Of a stretch of 64,000 nucleotides of DNA, positions 1 to 8,207 are shown piece after piece (the stretch's first letter is position 1; each line of letters opens with the position of its first letter). Location: NCBI GenBank assembly GCA_001896725.1, contig MPPA01000018.1, positions 1 through 64,000 of the forward strand. Reading direction: 5' to 3'. Made by a program: the position numbers and the translations under genes. Source of the DNA: Methanococcoides sp. EBM-47. GTDB lineage: Archaea; Halobacteriota; Methanosarcinia; Methanosarcinales; Methanosarcinaceae. Below the pieces are notes generated by a model. It saw only the letters and a program-made list of their open reading frames with translations, made no database searches and was not told where the DNA came from.

Positions 1-1
1 A

Positions 2-1072
2 CTTAGCAACGGAGCAGAACATACTATAGCTATCGAAACTGTGGATACTTCAGGGAACATTAATACTGCACAGGTAAGTGATACAGCAACTACATTGAAG
101 TTGCCTGTGATCTCAAATGTTGCTGGTAGGAACATAAGGGCTACTTCGATCACACTGGAATGGGATGCCTCTGAAGATACTGCAACAGTACAAATTAGTG
201 TAAATGGCATTCACCTTGATACTGTAAATGGATCAACATATGTCCATAACGACCTGAATGAGTCTACAACTTACAATTATACCCTGGTCCCGTTCAACCA
301 AAATGGATTGAAAGGTGAAGCAGTAGGTATTAGCCTCATGACATCCTCTTCCGAAGCTGGCGGAGGGGGAGGGGGAAGCATTACCACAAAGAGCAGTAAC
401 AGTGGTGGAAGTGGTGGTGCAGGAAGCACAGAGGACTTCGAAAATGTGGAATTGAAAGATGTCGTAAGTATATATTTGATAATGGATACTAACGCTGTCT
501 ATGAATTCACAAAGGAAGGTAATCCTATCCAATCCATTAGCTTTTATCCCCTTAAGAACTCAGGTGAGATCGCTTCCACTATAGAAGTATTGCATAGCAG
601 ATCAAAGCTTGTCATCAGTGATCCAGAAGACCTTGTGTATAAACATATCAACATCTGGGTAGGTAAGGCAGGTTTTGCTACTGAGGCCAATATCAAGGAC
701 CCGAAAATTAAATTCAAGGTAGATACATCCTGGATAGAGAACATGGGGGTAAGCCCGAGAGATGTGAGGTTACAAAGATATGATGGACGTTCATGGAAAA
801 TGCTACCTACCACCCTGCTGAGCAGCTCTGCGGACTACACGATATTTGAAGCTGAAACAACTGGATTTTCATCATTTGCTATTACAGCTGGAGATAGATC
901 ACAAAATAGATTAGAGTCAACAAGCTCCGAGAAGTTTTTGAATGAACCAGTTGGGACAGAAACTGCTGAAATGAAGAAAACAATACCTAAAAAGAACAGA
1001 ACGTGGACATTGATATTAATTTTCCTTATTGCAGGGATCTTTGCAGTTGGATACGAATATCTGAAGAAGTAG
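2..1072 (+). CDS. Surface protein with PGF-pre-PGF domain, 5' end outside window
   Basis: The reading frame is open to the left edge, so this is the C-terminal part (about 356 residues) of a larger protein; the GTG at 41 is internal. The first visible residues match the end of an Fn3-like module in the protein at 6063-8204, and the following Fn3-like module, Gly/Ser linker (near 355-430), PGF-pre-PGF-type domain (about 430-890) and C-terminal membrane helix ending in Lys-Lys also match it, so the two are paralogues. The domain is known from archaeal cell-surface proteins, where it usually precedes a PGF-CTERM sorting tail; no Pro-Gly-Phe motif is seen here, only a plain hydrophobic helix. Likely a membrane-anchored extracellular protein; ligand unknown. 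Confidence 0.8.
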   Translation, partial: LSNGAEHTIAIETVDTSGNINTAQVSDTATTLKLPVISNVAGRNIRATSITLEWDASEDTATVQISVNGIHLDTVNGSTYVHNDLNESTTYNYTLVPFNQNGLKGEAVGISLMTSSSEAGGGGGGSITTKSSNSGGSGGAGSTEDFENVELKDVVSIYLIMDTNAVYEFTKEGNPIQSISFYPLKNSGEIASTIEVLHSRSKLVISDPEDLVYKHINIWVGKAGFATEANIKDPKIKFKVDTSWIENMGVSPRDVRLQRYDGRSWKMLPTTLLSSSADYTIFEAETTGFSSFAITAGDRSQNRLESTSSEKFLNEPVGTETAEMKKTIPKKNRTWTLILIFLIAGIFAVGYEYLKK

Positions 1073-1091
1073 AAGAATTGATGAGTTCAAT

Positions 1092-1111
1092 CCCTGTACA
1101 AAAGTACGGGG
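1092..1111 (+). terminator. Hairpin after the first surface-protein gene
   Basis: CCCTGTAC and GTACGGGG form an 8-bp stem (one G-T pair) around an AAAA loop, 20 bases after the stop codon, followed by an AT-rich stretch. It sits between convergent genes and could end transcription or protect the 3' end. Confidence 0.45.
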
Positions 1112-1260
1112 AGTATTTCATTATTACCTGGATGTTTCACTTTTATCTATTTTTGCACTAGTTTACCCTGGAAATAGAACAGCCAACCAAAAAACAGCTA
1201 GTGTCAATAAAAGTCGCTTATAGGATTTTTTGTTAATTGTAGAGAACTTAGTTTATGTTT

Positions 1261-2238
1261 TCACTCATCAATACCGATTATGTTCTCTTTAGAAAAGTCA
1301 AATACTGTAGACCGCATCCTTTGATAATGGATCTCTAATCTGCAACTATCATTTATCACTCCCACAGCAGCAGCAGTGATACCAGCCTTAGAGAAGACCT
1401 TCAGACATTCCTGTACGTTCCCAGGTTTTGCAGTGACGACATAACCAGTAGCAGGATATATTTTTAGCCATTGTTCCATATCCATATTTTCAGGTCTGGG
1501 TATTTTGGCAATATCCACACAGGCCCCTACTTTGCTTGTTTCGCACAACATGCCCAGCGTACCAATTGAACCAGGGTTACTGATATCCTTTCCAGCGGTC
1601 ACGAGCTTTTTTTCAGCTATGGTGGTCATTACCAGGTAGCATCCTCTGACAAACTGCGGGTCCTTGAAAGAGGTTGTGTCCCAGCTATATGGAGAGTTTG
1701 CACCCTCCCTGCCATCCAAATCATACGCAAGGATGACAACATCCCCGGGGCGCGCAGTATCACTTCTGATAACACAGTCCTTTTTGACCACACCAATGAT
1801 AGCAACTGCAAGGGAATTATAGGGAGTGTCAGGTTGAGTGTGTCCTCCTACCATGGGAACACCGAACTTGTTTATACCATCCTTTATACCTTCCATGATG
1901 CCTTTGATGGATTCTGGGTCCCCAGATGATATAATATTCACCATTGCAAGAGGTCTGCCCCCCATGGCCGAGATATCGTTAACATTGACAACCACGGCAG
2001 TGTAACCGGTCCACCAGGGACTCTTCTCCACGATCCTGCCCCAGATACCATCTGCAGCGAATAGGATCACATCCTCTCCACCTATATCTATTACAGCAGC
2101 ATCATCGCCAAAATCTGCAAGGACATTGCCATATTCATTGCGGACACTCTCAAATATCCTGAAGATCTCTGCAATGGGTCTTTTGCGCGAAACCCCTTCG
2201 AACTCCCGTAGATTACGGGCAAGCAGTTCCAGGTCCAT
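1261..2238 (-). CDS. Methanogenesis marker 2 protein (AIR synthase-like)
   Basis: Recognised as the PurM/AIR-synthase-fold family named methanogenesis marker 2, found across methanogens. The N-terminal half shows the acidic nucleotide-binding motif FGDDAAVI and the VVNVNDISAMGGRPL segment typical of PurM/SelD/ThiL relatives; the C-terminal AIRS_C-like half follows the VGGHTQPD motif. The family's substrate is not established; the fold suggests an ATP-dependent activation step. ATG at 2238 is chosen because a GGTG site precedes it by six bases; upstream TTG (2250) and GTG (2247) are possible. It lies 30 bp downstream of nifB on the same strand, so the two probably share a transcript. Confidence 0.85.
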   Translation of the reverse strand: MDLELLARNLREFEGVSRKRPIAEIFRIFESVRNEYGNVLADFGDDAAVIDIGGEDVILFAADGIWGRIVEKSPWWTGYTAVVVNVNDISAMGGRPLAMVNIISSGDPESIKGIMEGIKDGINKFGVPMVGGHTQPDTPYNSLAVAIIGVVKKDCVIRSDTARPGDVVILAYDLDGREGANSPYSWDTTSFKDPQFVRGCYLVMTTIAEKKLVTAGKDISNPGSIGTLGMLCETSKVGACVDIAKIPRPENMDMEQWLKIYPATGYVVTAKPGNVQECLKVFSKAGITAAAVGVINDSCRLEIHYQRMRSTVFDFSKENIIGIDE

Positions 2239-2268
2239 TAAGGGCACCAAAAAGTAACACTATTATGT

Positions 2269-3210
2269 TTATTCAGCCTTCTTTGCCATTTTCAGTTTTA
2301 TGGTATTGCGGCGTTCCTCACTCATCTGTGAAAGGTCTTTCCCGAGAAGACCGAAAGCATCTGACCTGCACTGACGGCAATGCCTCATCTGCTGTACATA
2401 AGGTTCACATGCATTCTGCACAGCCAGTCTTTCTTCAGGGGTTGGTGGTTCCATGTCTGCGAACTTGGCCTGGCAGATAAGTGGCATGATATTCATTATA
2501 TAAACACCCAGCTCATTTATCTTCTTAGCCACTTCGATTATGTGCTTGTCATTTATACCTGGCACCAGCACAGTATTGATCTTGACAACGATACCCGCAT
2601 CCACAGCCATTTTGATACCTGCAAGCTGGTTTTTGATCAGTATCTCAGCAGCTTCCACTCCTTTGTAGACCTTACCCTTATAGACTGCATGACCGATAAG
2701 TTGTGCCTCTATAGCTGGATCTATGGCGTTTAGTGTCACGGTCAGTGTGCTCACACCTGCATCGATGATCTCAGGCATCCTGTCTGGAAGGACAAGCCCA
2801 TTAGTGCTCAGACAAAGAGTGACCTCAGGGAATTCGGCCTTAACAAGCCTGAAGGTCTCAAAGGTAGCATCATTGGCAAGAGGGTCACCCGGGCCGGCTA
2901 CTGCAACTACCTTGATGAAGGGGAATTCCTTGAGTACCTGCCTGGTCCTTTCCAAGGCTTCGTGGGGGGTCAACACCTCACTTGTGACACCTGGACGGCT
3001 TTCATTAACACAATCGAACTTCCTGTCACAATAATTACACTGGATATTGCATGCAGGAGCCACTGGCAAGTGTATCCTGCCGAACTTGTGCTGTGCCTCT
3101 TTTGAATAACAGGGATGTTGTGCAATGATCCTCTTCATTTCTTCTTCCTTACTGGAAACCGTTATATCGCATATGTTCTTTGCTTCATCTGGCATAACTG
3201 TCACATCCAC
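2269..3210 (-). CDS. nifB: NifB-type radical SAM FeMo-cofactor biosynthesis protein
   Basis: A 313-residue archaeal NifB without the C-terminal NafY-like domain of many bacterial NifBs. Visible are HPCYS near residue 33, the radical SAM cluster motif CNIQCNYC, the RPGV segment, and the C-terminal CRQCRSDA motif that binds a further cluster. NifB builds the 8Fe-9S-C NifB-cofactor, precursor of the nitrogenase cofactor. No nifHDKEN genes are in the window, and NifB is widespread in methanogens. The upstream gene on the strand is about 1.4 kb away across the que genes; mmp2 follows in probable operon. The GTG start at 3210 is used; ATG at 3195 is an alternative. Confidence 0.88.
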   Translation of the reverse strand: MDVTVMPDEAKNICDITVSSKEEEMKRIIAQHPCYSKEAQHKFGRIHLPVAPACNIQCNYCDRKFDCVNESRPGVTSEVLTPHEALERTRQVLKEFPFIKVVAVAGPGDPLANDATFETFRLVKAEFPEVTLCLSTNGLVLPDRMPEIIDAGVSTLTVTLNAIDPAIEAQLIGHAVYKGKVYKGVEAAEILIKNQLAGIKMAVDAGIVVKINTVLVPGINDKHIIEVAKKINELGVYIMNIMPLICQAKFADMEPPTPEERLAVQNACEPYVQQMRHCRQCRSDAFGLLGKDLSQMSEERRNTIKLKMAKKAE

Positions 3211-3278
3211 AGCCCTGTTAGTTGAATTGGCTCAATTACAACTCCACAAGTTATATATGTTTTGGGATTTCCTCTTGA

Positions 3279-3617
3279 TCAACAGACTTCGCACCACTTT
3301 CCTTCTCCTTCCCATACTTTTACAGATAGTGGAAAGTTCAGTTTGGAACTGAGATTTTGGTGCATGTGTTCACACAGGTTCTCCACACTTGGAACCTCAA
3401 GTATATCATTAAGCAACCTGTGATCGTATTCCTTAAGCACTTCCTTGACGATCTTTTTTATCTCATAGAAATCCATTACCATACCTTTTTCATTCTTTTT
3501 CCCTTCTATGATGATCTCAACCTTGTACGTATGACCATGTACGATACCACATGTCCTATGCTCAGGTAAATAATGAGCACTGTCAATATGATCAATTATT
3601 CCAAGTTTCATTTTCAT
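3279..3617 (-). CDS. queD: 6-carboxy-tetrahydropterin synthase QueD
   Basis: A 112-residue 6-pyruvoyltetrahydropterin-synthase-fold protein. It converts 7,8-dihydroneopterin triphosphate to 6-carboxytetrahydropterin in the preQ0 route to archaeosine in tRNA. The zinc-binding histidines are visible in SAHYLPEHR and VHGHTYKV, with the catalytic Cys in RTCGIVHGH, and YDHRLLND and the late Glu of VWEGEGKW. The ATG at 3617 overlaps the queE stop as TAATG, indicating translational coupling; an upstream in-frame codon at 3632 would lie inside queE. Last gene of queC-DUF366-queE-queD. Confidence 0.92.
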   Translation of the reverse strand: MKMKLGIIDHIDSAHYLPEHRTCGIVHGHTYKVEIIIEGKKNEKGMVMDFYEIKKIVKEVLKEYDHRLLNDILEVPSVENLCEHMHQNLSSKLNFPLSVKVWEGEGKWCEVC

Positions 3618-4333
3618 TATAAACACCCCCAAATCCTGTGAGTCTGTGGGATGATCAAAGTATCAATATCACCAAGCAGTTCATTTTGCAGTTCAAGCAG
3701 GCTCCTCGCATCCGGTCTAAGATCATGTTGAGTGACAGGTTGCAGAACGATACATGAGATAAAGTTACGAATGGACCCGATCACATTAAGTACCTCTGTC
3801 GTATCGATATCTTTTGTCATCACGATCTTGCAGAAGCAATCCCTGTTCTTGGTCTTTCTGAGGACCTTAAAGGTCTCAATGGTCCTCTCGACATGAAGCT
3901 CAAAGGCTTCGCCCCGGAACTCGCTCGTAAGCTTTACGTCTCCTGAGACAAATGAAACGCAGTCCTTTACCTTCATTGCCATATCCGGCAATGTCATGTT
4001 AGATTCTAGGTATAAGGGAAGGCCTACATCCAGTTCAGTGATGAAGTCCGCATATAATAGAGGCTCACCTCCGGTAAGCGACAGGGAATGCACGTTCATG
4101 AAAGGTTCCACAAGCTTTGCTACCTTGACAGGGTCCAATGGGTTCCTGATATACTGGAAAACGCCTGAACCTGTTTCTTTCTCATATTTGCAAGCTTCAG
4201 ATATGCGCATGTCCGTGTCGCAGTAAGAGCAGTTAAGATTACAGCCGGCAAATCTCAGGAATGCCTGCCGATTACCTACATACGGACCCTCACCCTGCAC
4301 GGAACAGAAGATCTCTGTAATAGGTGCTTCCAT
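3617..4333 (-). CDS. queE: 7-carboxy-7-deazaguanine synthase QueE (radical SAM)
   Basis: A 238-residue small radical SAM enzyme. It turns 6-carboxytetrahydropterin into 7-carboxy-7-deazaguanine, the second committed step to preQ0. Near the N-terminus are VQGEGPYVG, the CNLNCSYCD cluster motif, and later LTGGEPLL, all typical of QueE. The start overlaps the stop of the DUF366 gene as TAATG, and the stop overlaps queD the same way, so three genes in a row are probably translationally coupled. Confidence 0.94.
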   Translation of the reverse strand: MEAPITEIFCSVQGEGPYVGNRQAFLRFAGCNLNCSYCDTDMRISEACKYEKETGSGVFQYIRNPLDPVKVAKLVEPFMNVHSLSLTGGEPLLYADFITELDVGLPLYLESNMTLPDMAMKVKDCVSFVSGDVKLTSEFRGEAFELHVERTIETFKVLRKTKNRDCFCKIVMTKDIDTTEVLNVIGSIRNFISCIVLQPVTQHDLRPDARSLLELQNELLGDIDTLIIPQTHRIWGCL

Positions 4334-4890
4334 TATATCACACTTAATGGTCTTGACTTTCTGAGGTCCTTTTCTATATCATGGACCTCTTCCACATACC
4401 TGCTGGCTATTTCCTCCATCATCGAGAACATATCTTTTTCTGGAACCCCCTGATCACTGAGACAACCATAGACATTGTGCTCCACATTCATACCGAAATG
4501 TATCTTCTGGGATACAGCAGAGGTGCTGGCAATAGAAATACTTAATTTCTTGCCCTGTACAAAAAGATCATCTCCCGCCCTTGAAGTCCTTATTCCTCTC
4601 TGAAGGAGGGTTTCAGCCACTATGGATGCAAACAATCGTTGTCTGGTATAGATGAGCTTAAGGTCCGTAGAATCAAAATGTTCTATCACAAAATGTAACA
4701 TATCGGTGGAGTAAATGGAGTCACCTTCTTTTCTGTCCTCCAGATCGATCATATGACGGATCTGCACATCACATGAACCGCGGAAAGCAATAATAGAATC
4801 TTCCTGCAGGTCAGCTTCCATATATCCCCACAGGGATGATATCTGGCTGCCATCATAATCAATGGTCCTTTTAAGCACTATCCACTTCAT
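4333..4890 (-). CDS. DUF366 family protein in the que operon
   Basis: A 185-residue protein matching my memory of DUF366: IDYDGSQISSLW near the N-terminus, IIAFRGSCDVQ, MLHFVIEHFD in the middle, and the C-terminal KLSISIAST and KIHFGMNVEH segments. No function is established. Its place between queC and queE, with a one-base overlap to queE and 16 bp after queC, ties it to preQ0/archaeosine synthesis or a linked step. The ATG at 4890 has a good upstream site (GAGGAAAC). Confidence 0.8.
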   Translation of the reverse strand: MKWIVLKRTIDYDGSQISSLWGYMEADLQEDSIIAFRGSCDVQIRHMIDLEDRKEGDSIYSTDMLHFVIEHFDSTDLKLIYTRQRLFASIVAETLLQRGIRTSRAGDDLFVQGKKLSISIASTSAVSQKIHFGMNVEHNVYGCLSDQGVPEKDMFSMMEEIASRYVEEVHDIEKDLRKSRPLSVI

Positions 4891-4906
4891 ATTGTTTCCT
4901 CTGCCA

Positions 4907-5611
4907 TCAGATCGTTAACATACCAAGTCTTTCCATAAGCGGGTCCGTTATACCTGCCTGCATGAAAGCACGCATCCTACGGGTGCAGCTTTCACATATG
5001 CCACATGGGACCTCTTCTCCATGATAACAGCTCCAGCTCCATTCAAGGGGTGCTTCTGCTTCCAGAGCCTTGAGAATGATGCCCTGCTTATCAAGACCTG
5101 ACACCGGAGCCATCATTTTCACACCATTAAGGGTTGAATGAGCAAAACATTTGTCAAGGCTGTCAAGGTATGCAATGGAATTATCAGGAAAAGTTGCAGC
5201 TTCTTCATCATTAAAACCAACAATGACATACTTGCAACCCATGCTCTCTGCAAAACTCGCAGCAATGTTTATCATAACGCCATTACGGTTAGGAACCCAT
5301 ACTTTCTTGGCAGAGTTCTGGGTTATGACCGGATCAGAACCTTTTGCAATGTCCTGTATGGATACTTCAGGAACATCCATATCCTTGCTCACAAGGCTGG
5401 TGGTGGTGATATCCTTAAGCCATGGAAGAGATATGAGCTTGTGTTCAAGACCATATTTTTCAGCGACTTTCCGGGAGTACTCTACCTCCCTTACAGCAGC
5501 CCTTTGACCATAGTCAAACACCAAGACCAGTCTCACAACTGTCATCCTTTGTGCTATTGCAAGGGATGTGACCGAATCTAATCCACTACTGAGCAAAGCA
5601 ATTGCGCTGAT
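4907..5611 (-). CDS. queC: 7-cyano-7-deazaguanine synthase QueC, with a probable ATC start
   Basis: QueC uses ATP to amidate and dehydrate 7-carboxy-7-deazaguanine to preQ0. The PP-loop [11 protein letters not shown] lies at the N-terminus; the C-terminal CGICESC and an upstream Cys bind zinc; [10 protein letters not shown] is typical. The conserved N-terminus requires translation from about 5611, where the codon is ATC, preceded six bases upstream by a strong GGAGGA at 5618-5623. No ATG, GTG or TTG lies in frame between the stop at 5660-5662 and the TTG at 5596; starting at that TTG would cut the first strand of the PP-loop fold and leave the Shine-Dalgarno 21 bases away. I therefore place the start at 5611 (234 residues). 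First gene of the que operon. Confidence 0.88.
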   Translation of the reverse strand: MSAIALLSSGLDSVTSLAIAQRMTVVRLVLVFDYGQRAAVREVEYSRKVAEKYGLEHKLISLPWLKDITTTSLVSKDMDVPEVSIQDIAKGSDPVITQNSAKKVWVPNRNGVMINIAASFAESMGCKYVIVGFNDEEAATFPDNSIAYLDSLDKCFAHSTLNGVKMMAPVSGLDKQGIILKALEAEAPLEWSWSCYHGEEVPCGICESCTRRMRAFMQAGITDPLMERLGMLTI

Positions 5612-5657
5612 GTCACATCCTCCATATTCCGTGAATATTCCCCTAGTAATACCTGTG

Positions 5658-5670
5658 TATTATATATACT
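5658..5670 (-). promoter_or_regulatory. TATA box of the que operon
   Basis: On the minus strand the sequence AGTATATATAATA lies about 50 bp upstream of the proposed queC start. A start of transcription about 25 bp downstream would fall near 5638-5640, giving a short leader that contains GGAGGA, and excludes any translation start further upstream. Confidence 0.5.
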
Positions 5671-6062
5671 TGGTGGACTGAAGAATGTCCTGGAGCAGAT
5701 ATACTGAGAACACTCCTTAGCAGTATAGCTCTGATAAATATTGCAATATTTTTAGGAATCATTTTTAGTAACAGATGGTCTTGTACTTGTATTTGCTTAC
5801 TGGTCCCGGTCAAAGGTATTTGATTTCAGTTTAAAGGTTATGCTACGGATATTGCATCAAATTATAAAATATGGAGTGTTTGCACATGAGCCTGATCTAA
5901 CAGTGCCAGCATTGCACAAATAATACAAATTATGCTAGTGGAAATATATTATCAGGAGCCGGATTTTTTAAGTAGGTTTAAATATTGATTCATAGTAAAA
6001 TAACGGTGATTGCACAACAATACAAGCATTCTAATCATATAAGTTTATGATAGGTGGTACAG
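5671..6062. other. Divergent intergenic region between queC and surface-protein gene
   Basis: AT-rich, no coding sequence seen. It holds a 7-bp dyad, TATACTG (5700-5706) and CAGTATA (5721-5727), 14 bp apart, 30 bp upstream of the que TATA box, which could be an operator. The plus-strand gene has AT-rich promoter-like sequence near 5970-5990. Confidence 0.4.
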
Positions 6063-8204
6063 TTGCGAACGAAGTTGGATAGGCTTTTGTATCTTGTAAT
6101 TGGGCTGGTTTACTTTGGAACCGTTTTGTCCTTCATGATGATACCAGTAGAAGCGGACCTTGTTGATAATGTAACTGTTGATAGAACAGCGCTATCTTCA
6201 GCTATAAGTGATGCATCGTCAAAAGCAACAAATTCAGCTGCCGGCATAGAGATCGGTCAATATCCTCAGGCATCCATCAAGGCGTTCAACGATGCTATAA
6301 ATAAAGCGAGAGCTGTTCTAAATGATCCCGGTGCGACCCAGACACAGGTGAACCGGGCTATTGCAGATCTCAAAGATGCAGAAGCAACATTTGAGGCAGC
6401 CAAAATCACAACCATAGACAAAACTTTACTAGTATCTGCTATCAATGCAGCGTCTTTAAAGATCACAGGTGCAGTTGCAGGTATTGAGATAGGCCAGTAC
6501 CCACAATCAGCCATCACGGCATTCAGTGGGGCTATAGATGCTGCAAAAGAAATAGCCAACGATACCAGTGTTACTCAGGCACGTGTAGACCAAGCGGTTA
6601 CAGACCTTACAGCCGCTGAAACAATATTTGAAACATCCCGAGTAACAATAAGGGACCAGACACCCCCATCGTCTGTAACGAACCTCCAGCCAGCAGATGT
6701 GGGCATAAACTGGATCAGATGGATATGGACAAATCCAACAGATGTGGATTTCAGTCATGTGGCCATATACCTTAATGGTACATTTGTCACAAATACGTTC
6801 AATGATTCTATTAATTTCTACAATGCAACGGGACTTGCAGGAGGAACGACCTACACCATTGGAATTCATACAGTGGACATTGCAGGGAACGTTGATCCTA
6901 CTGGAGTGAACAGTTCAGCAACAACAGATTTGGAACCGGACAATGTACCGCCTGCAAATGTCACATCCCTGAATGCAACCAATATTGGCCATGACTGGAT
7001 CAGATGGACATGGATAAACCCTGATGATCCAGATCTCAGCCATATAACGGTACATATAAATGGTATATTTGTTACGAATATATCCAACACTTCAACCAAT
7101 TTCTACAATGCAACAGGACTTGAGAAAGGAACGATGTACACCATAGGGCTCAGAACAGTGGATACCTCAGGGAACATAAACCCTGCAGAAATGAGCAGTT
7201 CTGCCACTACCCTGAAACTACCTGAAATCCTGAGACTTTCGGGAACAAATATTACCACCAGCTCTATCACACTTATGTGGGAAGCTTCTAATGATACCAC
7301 CAGCGTGCAGATCCAAAGGAACAACTTCATCCTTGAGCATGTTAACGGGTCGGCATTCTATGTAGATGACAATTTGAACGCAAGCACCACATACAGATAC
7401 GTCCTGATACCATTCAATGAAAATGGGTTAGCAGGAGAAGCTGTAACTATTAGCCTCAGAACGGCTTCTTCCCACAGTTCAGAAAGCAGCAGTGGAGAAG
7501 GTAATAAAAAGAAGAGCACTGTAAGTGGGGGAGCTGGGAGCTCGGTCAGTACTGAGGACTTTGACAATATAGCAATGAAAGAAGCTGTTACTAGATACTT
7601 AAAAAAGGATTCGTATACCATGTATGAATTCAAAGAAGCTGGAAATGTGATCCATTCCATCGGTTTTTACCCTCTTAAGAACTTAGGGAGTATGACCTCT
7701 ATAGTGGAAATATTGAACAGCAGATCAAAAATAGTTAATAGCAGTCCAAATGGGCTAATATATAAATATGTCAACATTTGGGTAGGCGGACCAGACCTTG
7801 CTACGTCCGGTAACATAAAGGATGCAAAGGTGAAGTTCAAAGTGAACAATTCCTGGATCCAGGAAATGGACATAGACCATGAGAACGTAAAACTGCAAAG
7901 ATATAATGGAATGGAATGGGAAGAGTTGCCTACAATCTTCGTTAATAGCACTGAGGACCATACACTATTTGAGTCCAAGACTTCCGGATTTTCGGCATTT
8001 GCTATCACTGCAGAAAAGAAGCTTGTATCCATAAGTGAGTACATAGACGCAGGTGCACAGCACGTAGAAAATAAGACTTATAGCACAGATAATTCCGATT
8101 TTGATGAAACACGGGACAGAAAAACTAATACTAAACTATACCCAATGGGATTGATCATGATCGGGGTTATAGCAGGTGTCTATATGTACCTGAAGAGACA
8201 GTAA
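6063..8204 (+). CDS. Surface protein: FIVAR repeats, Fn3-like modules, PGF-pre-PGF domain
   Basis: A 713-residue predicted extracellular protein. Order: N-terminal signal/membrane helix (about residues 8-28); two FIVAR-like helical repeats (about 35-110 and 120-190, each with IGQYPQ); three Fn3-like beta modules (about 200-290, 295-380, 380-465), the first two closely alike; a Ser/Gly/Lys linker; a PGF-pre-PGF domain (about 500-655); a variable stalk; and a C-terminal helix ending Lys-Arg-Gln. FIVAR and Fn3 modules suggest binding of sugars or other surface polymers, but the ligand is unknown. TTG at 6063 with GGTGGT before it is preferred; GTG at 6054 is also possible. Paralogue of the truncated gene at 2-1072. 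Confidence 0.82.
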   Translation: MRTKLDRLLYLVIGLVYFGTVLSFMMIPVEADLVDNVTVDRTALSSAISDASSKATNSAAGIEIGQYPQASIKAFNDAINKARAVLNDPGATQTQVNRAIADLKDAEATFEAAKITTIDKTLLVSAINAASLKITGAVAGIEIGQYPQSAITAFSGAIDAAKEIANDTSVTQARVDQAVTDLTAAETIFETSRVTIRDQTPPSSVTNLQPADVGINWIRWIWTNPTDVDFSHVAIYLNGTFVTNTFNDSINFYNATGLAGGTTYTIGIHTVDIAGNVDPTGVNSSATTDLEPDNVPPANVTSLNATNIGHDWIRWTWINPDDPDLSHITVHINGIFVTNISNTSTNFYNATGLEKGTMYTIGLRTVDTSGNINPAEMSSSATTLKLPEILRLSGTNITTSSITLMWEASNDTTSVQIQRNNFILEHVNGSAFYVDDNLNASTTYRYVLIPFNENGLAGEAVTISLRTASSHSSESSSGEGNKKKSTVSGGAGSSVSTEDFDNIAMKEAVTRYLKKDSYTMYEFKEAGNVIHSIGFYPLKNLGSMTSIVEILNSRSKIVNSSPNGLIYKYVNIWVGGPDLATSGNIKDAKVKFKVNNSWIQEMDIDHENVKLQRYNGMEWEELPTIFVNSTEDHTLFESKTSGFSAFAITAEKKLVSISEYIDAGAQHVENKTYSTDNSDFDETRDRKTNTKLYPMGLIMIGVIAGVYMYLKRQ

Positions 8205-8207
8205 AGT

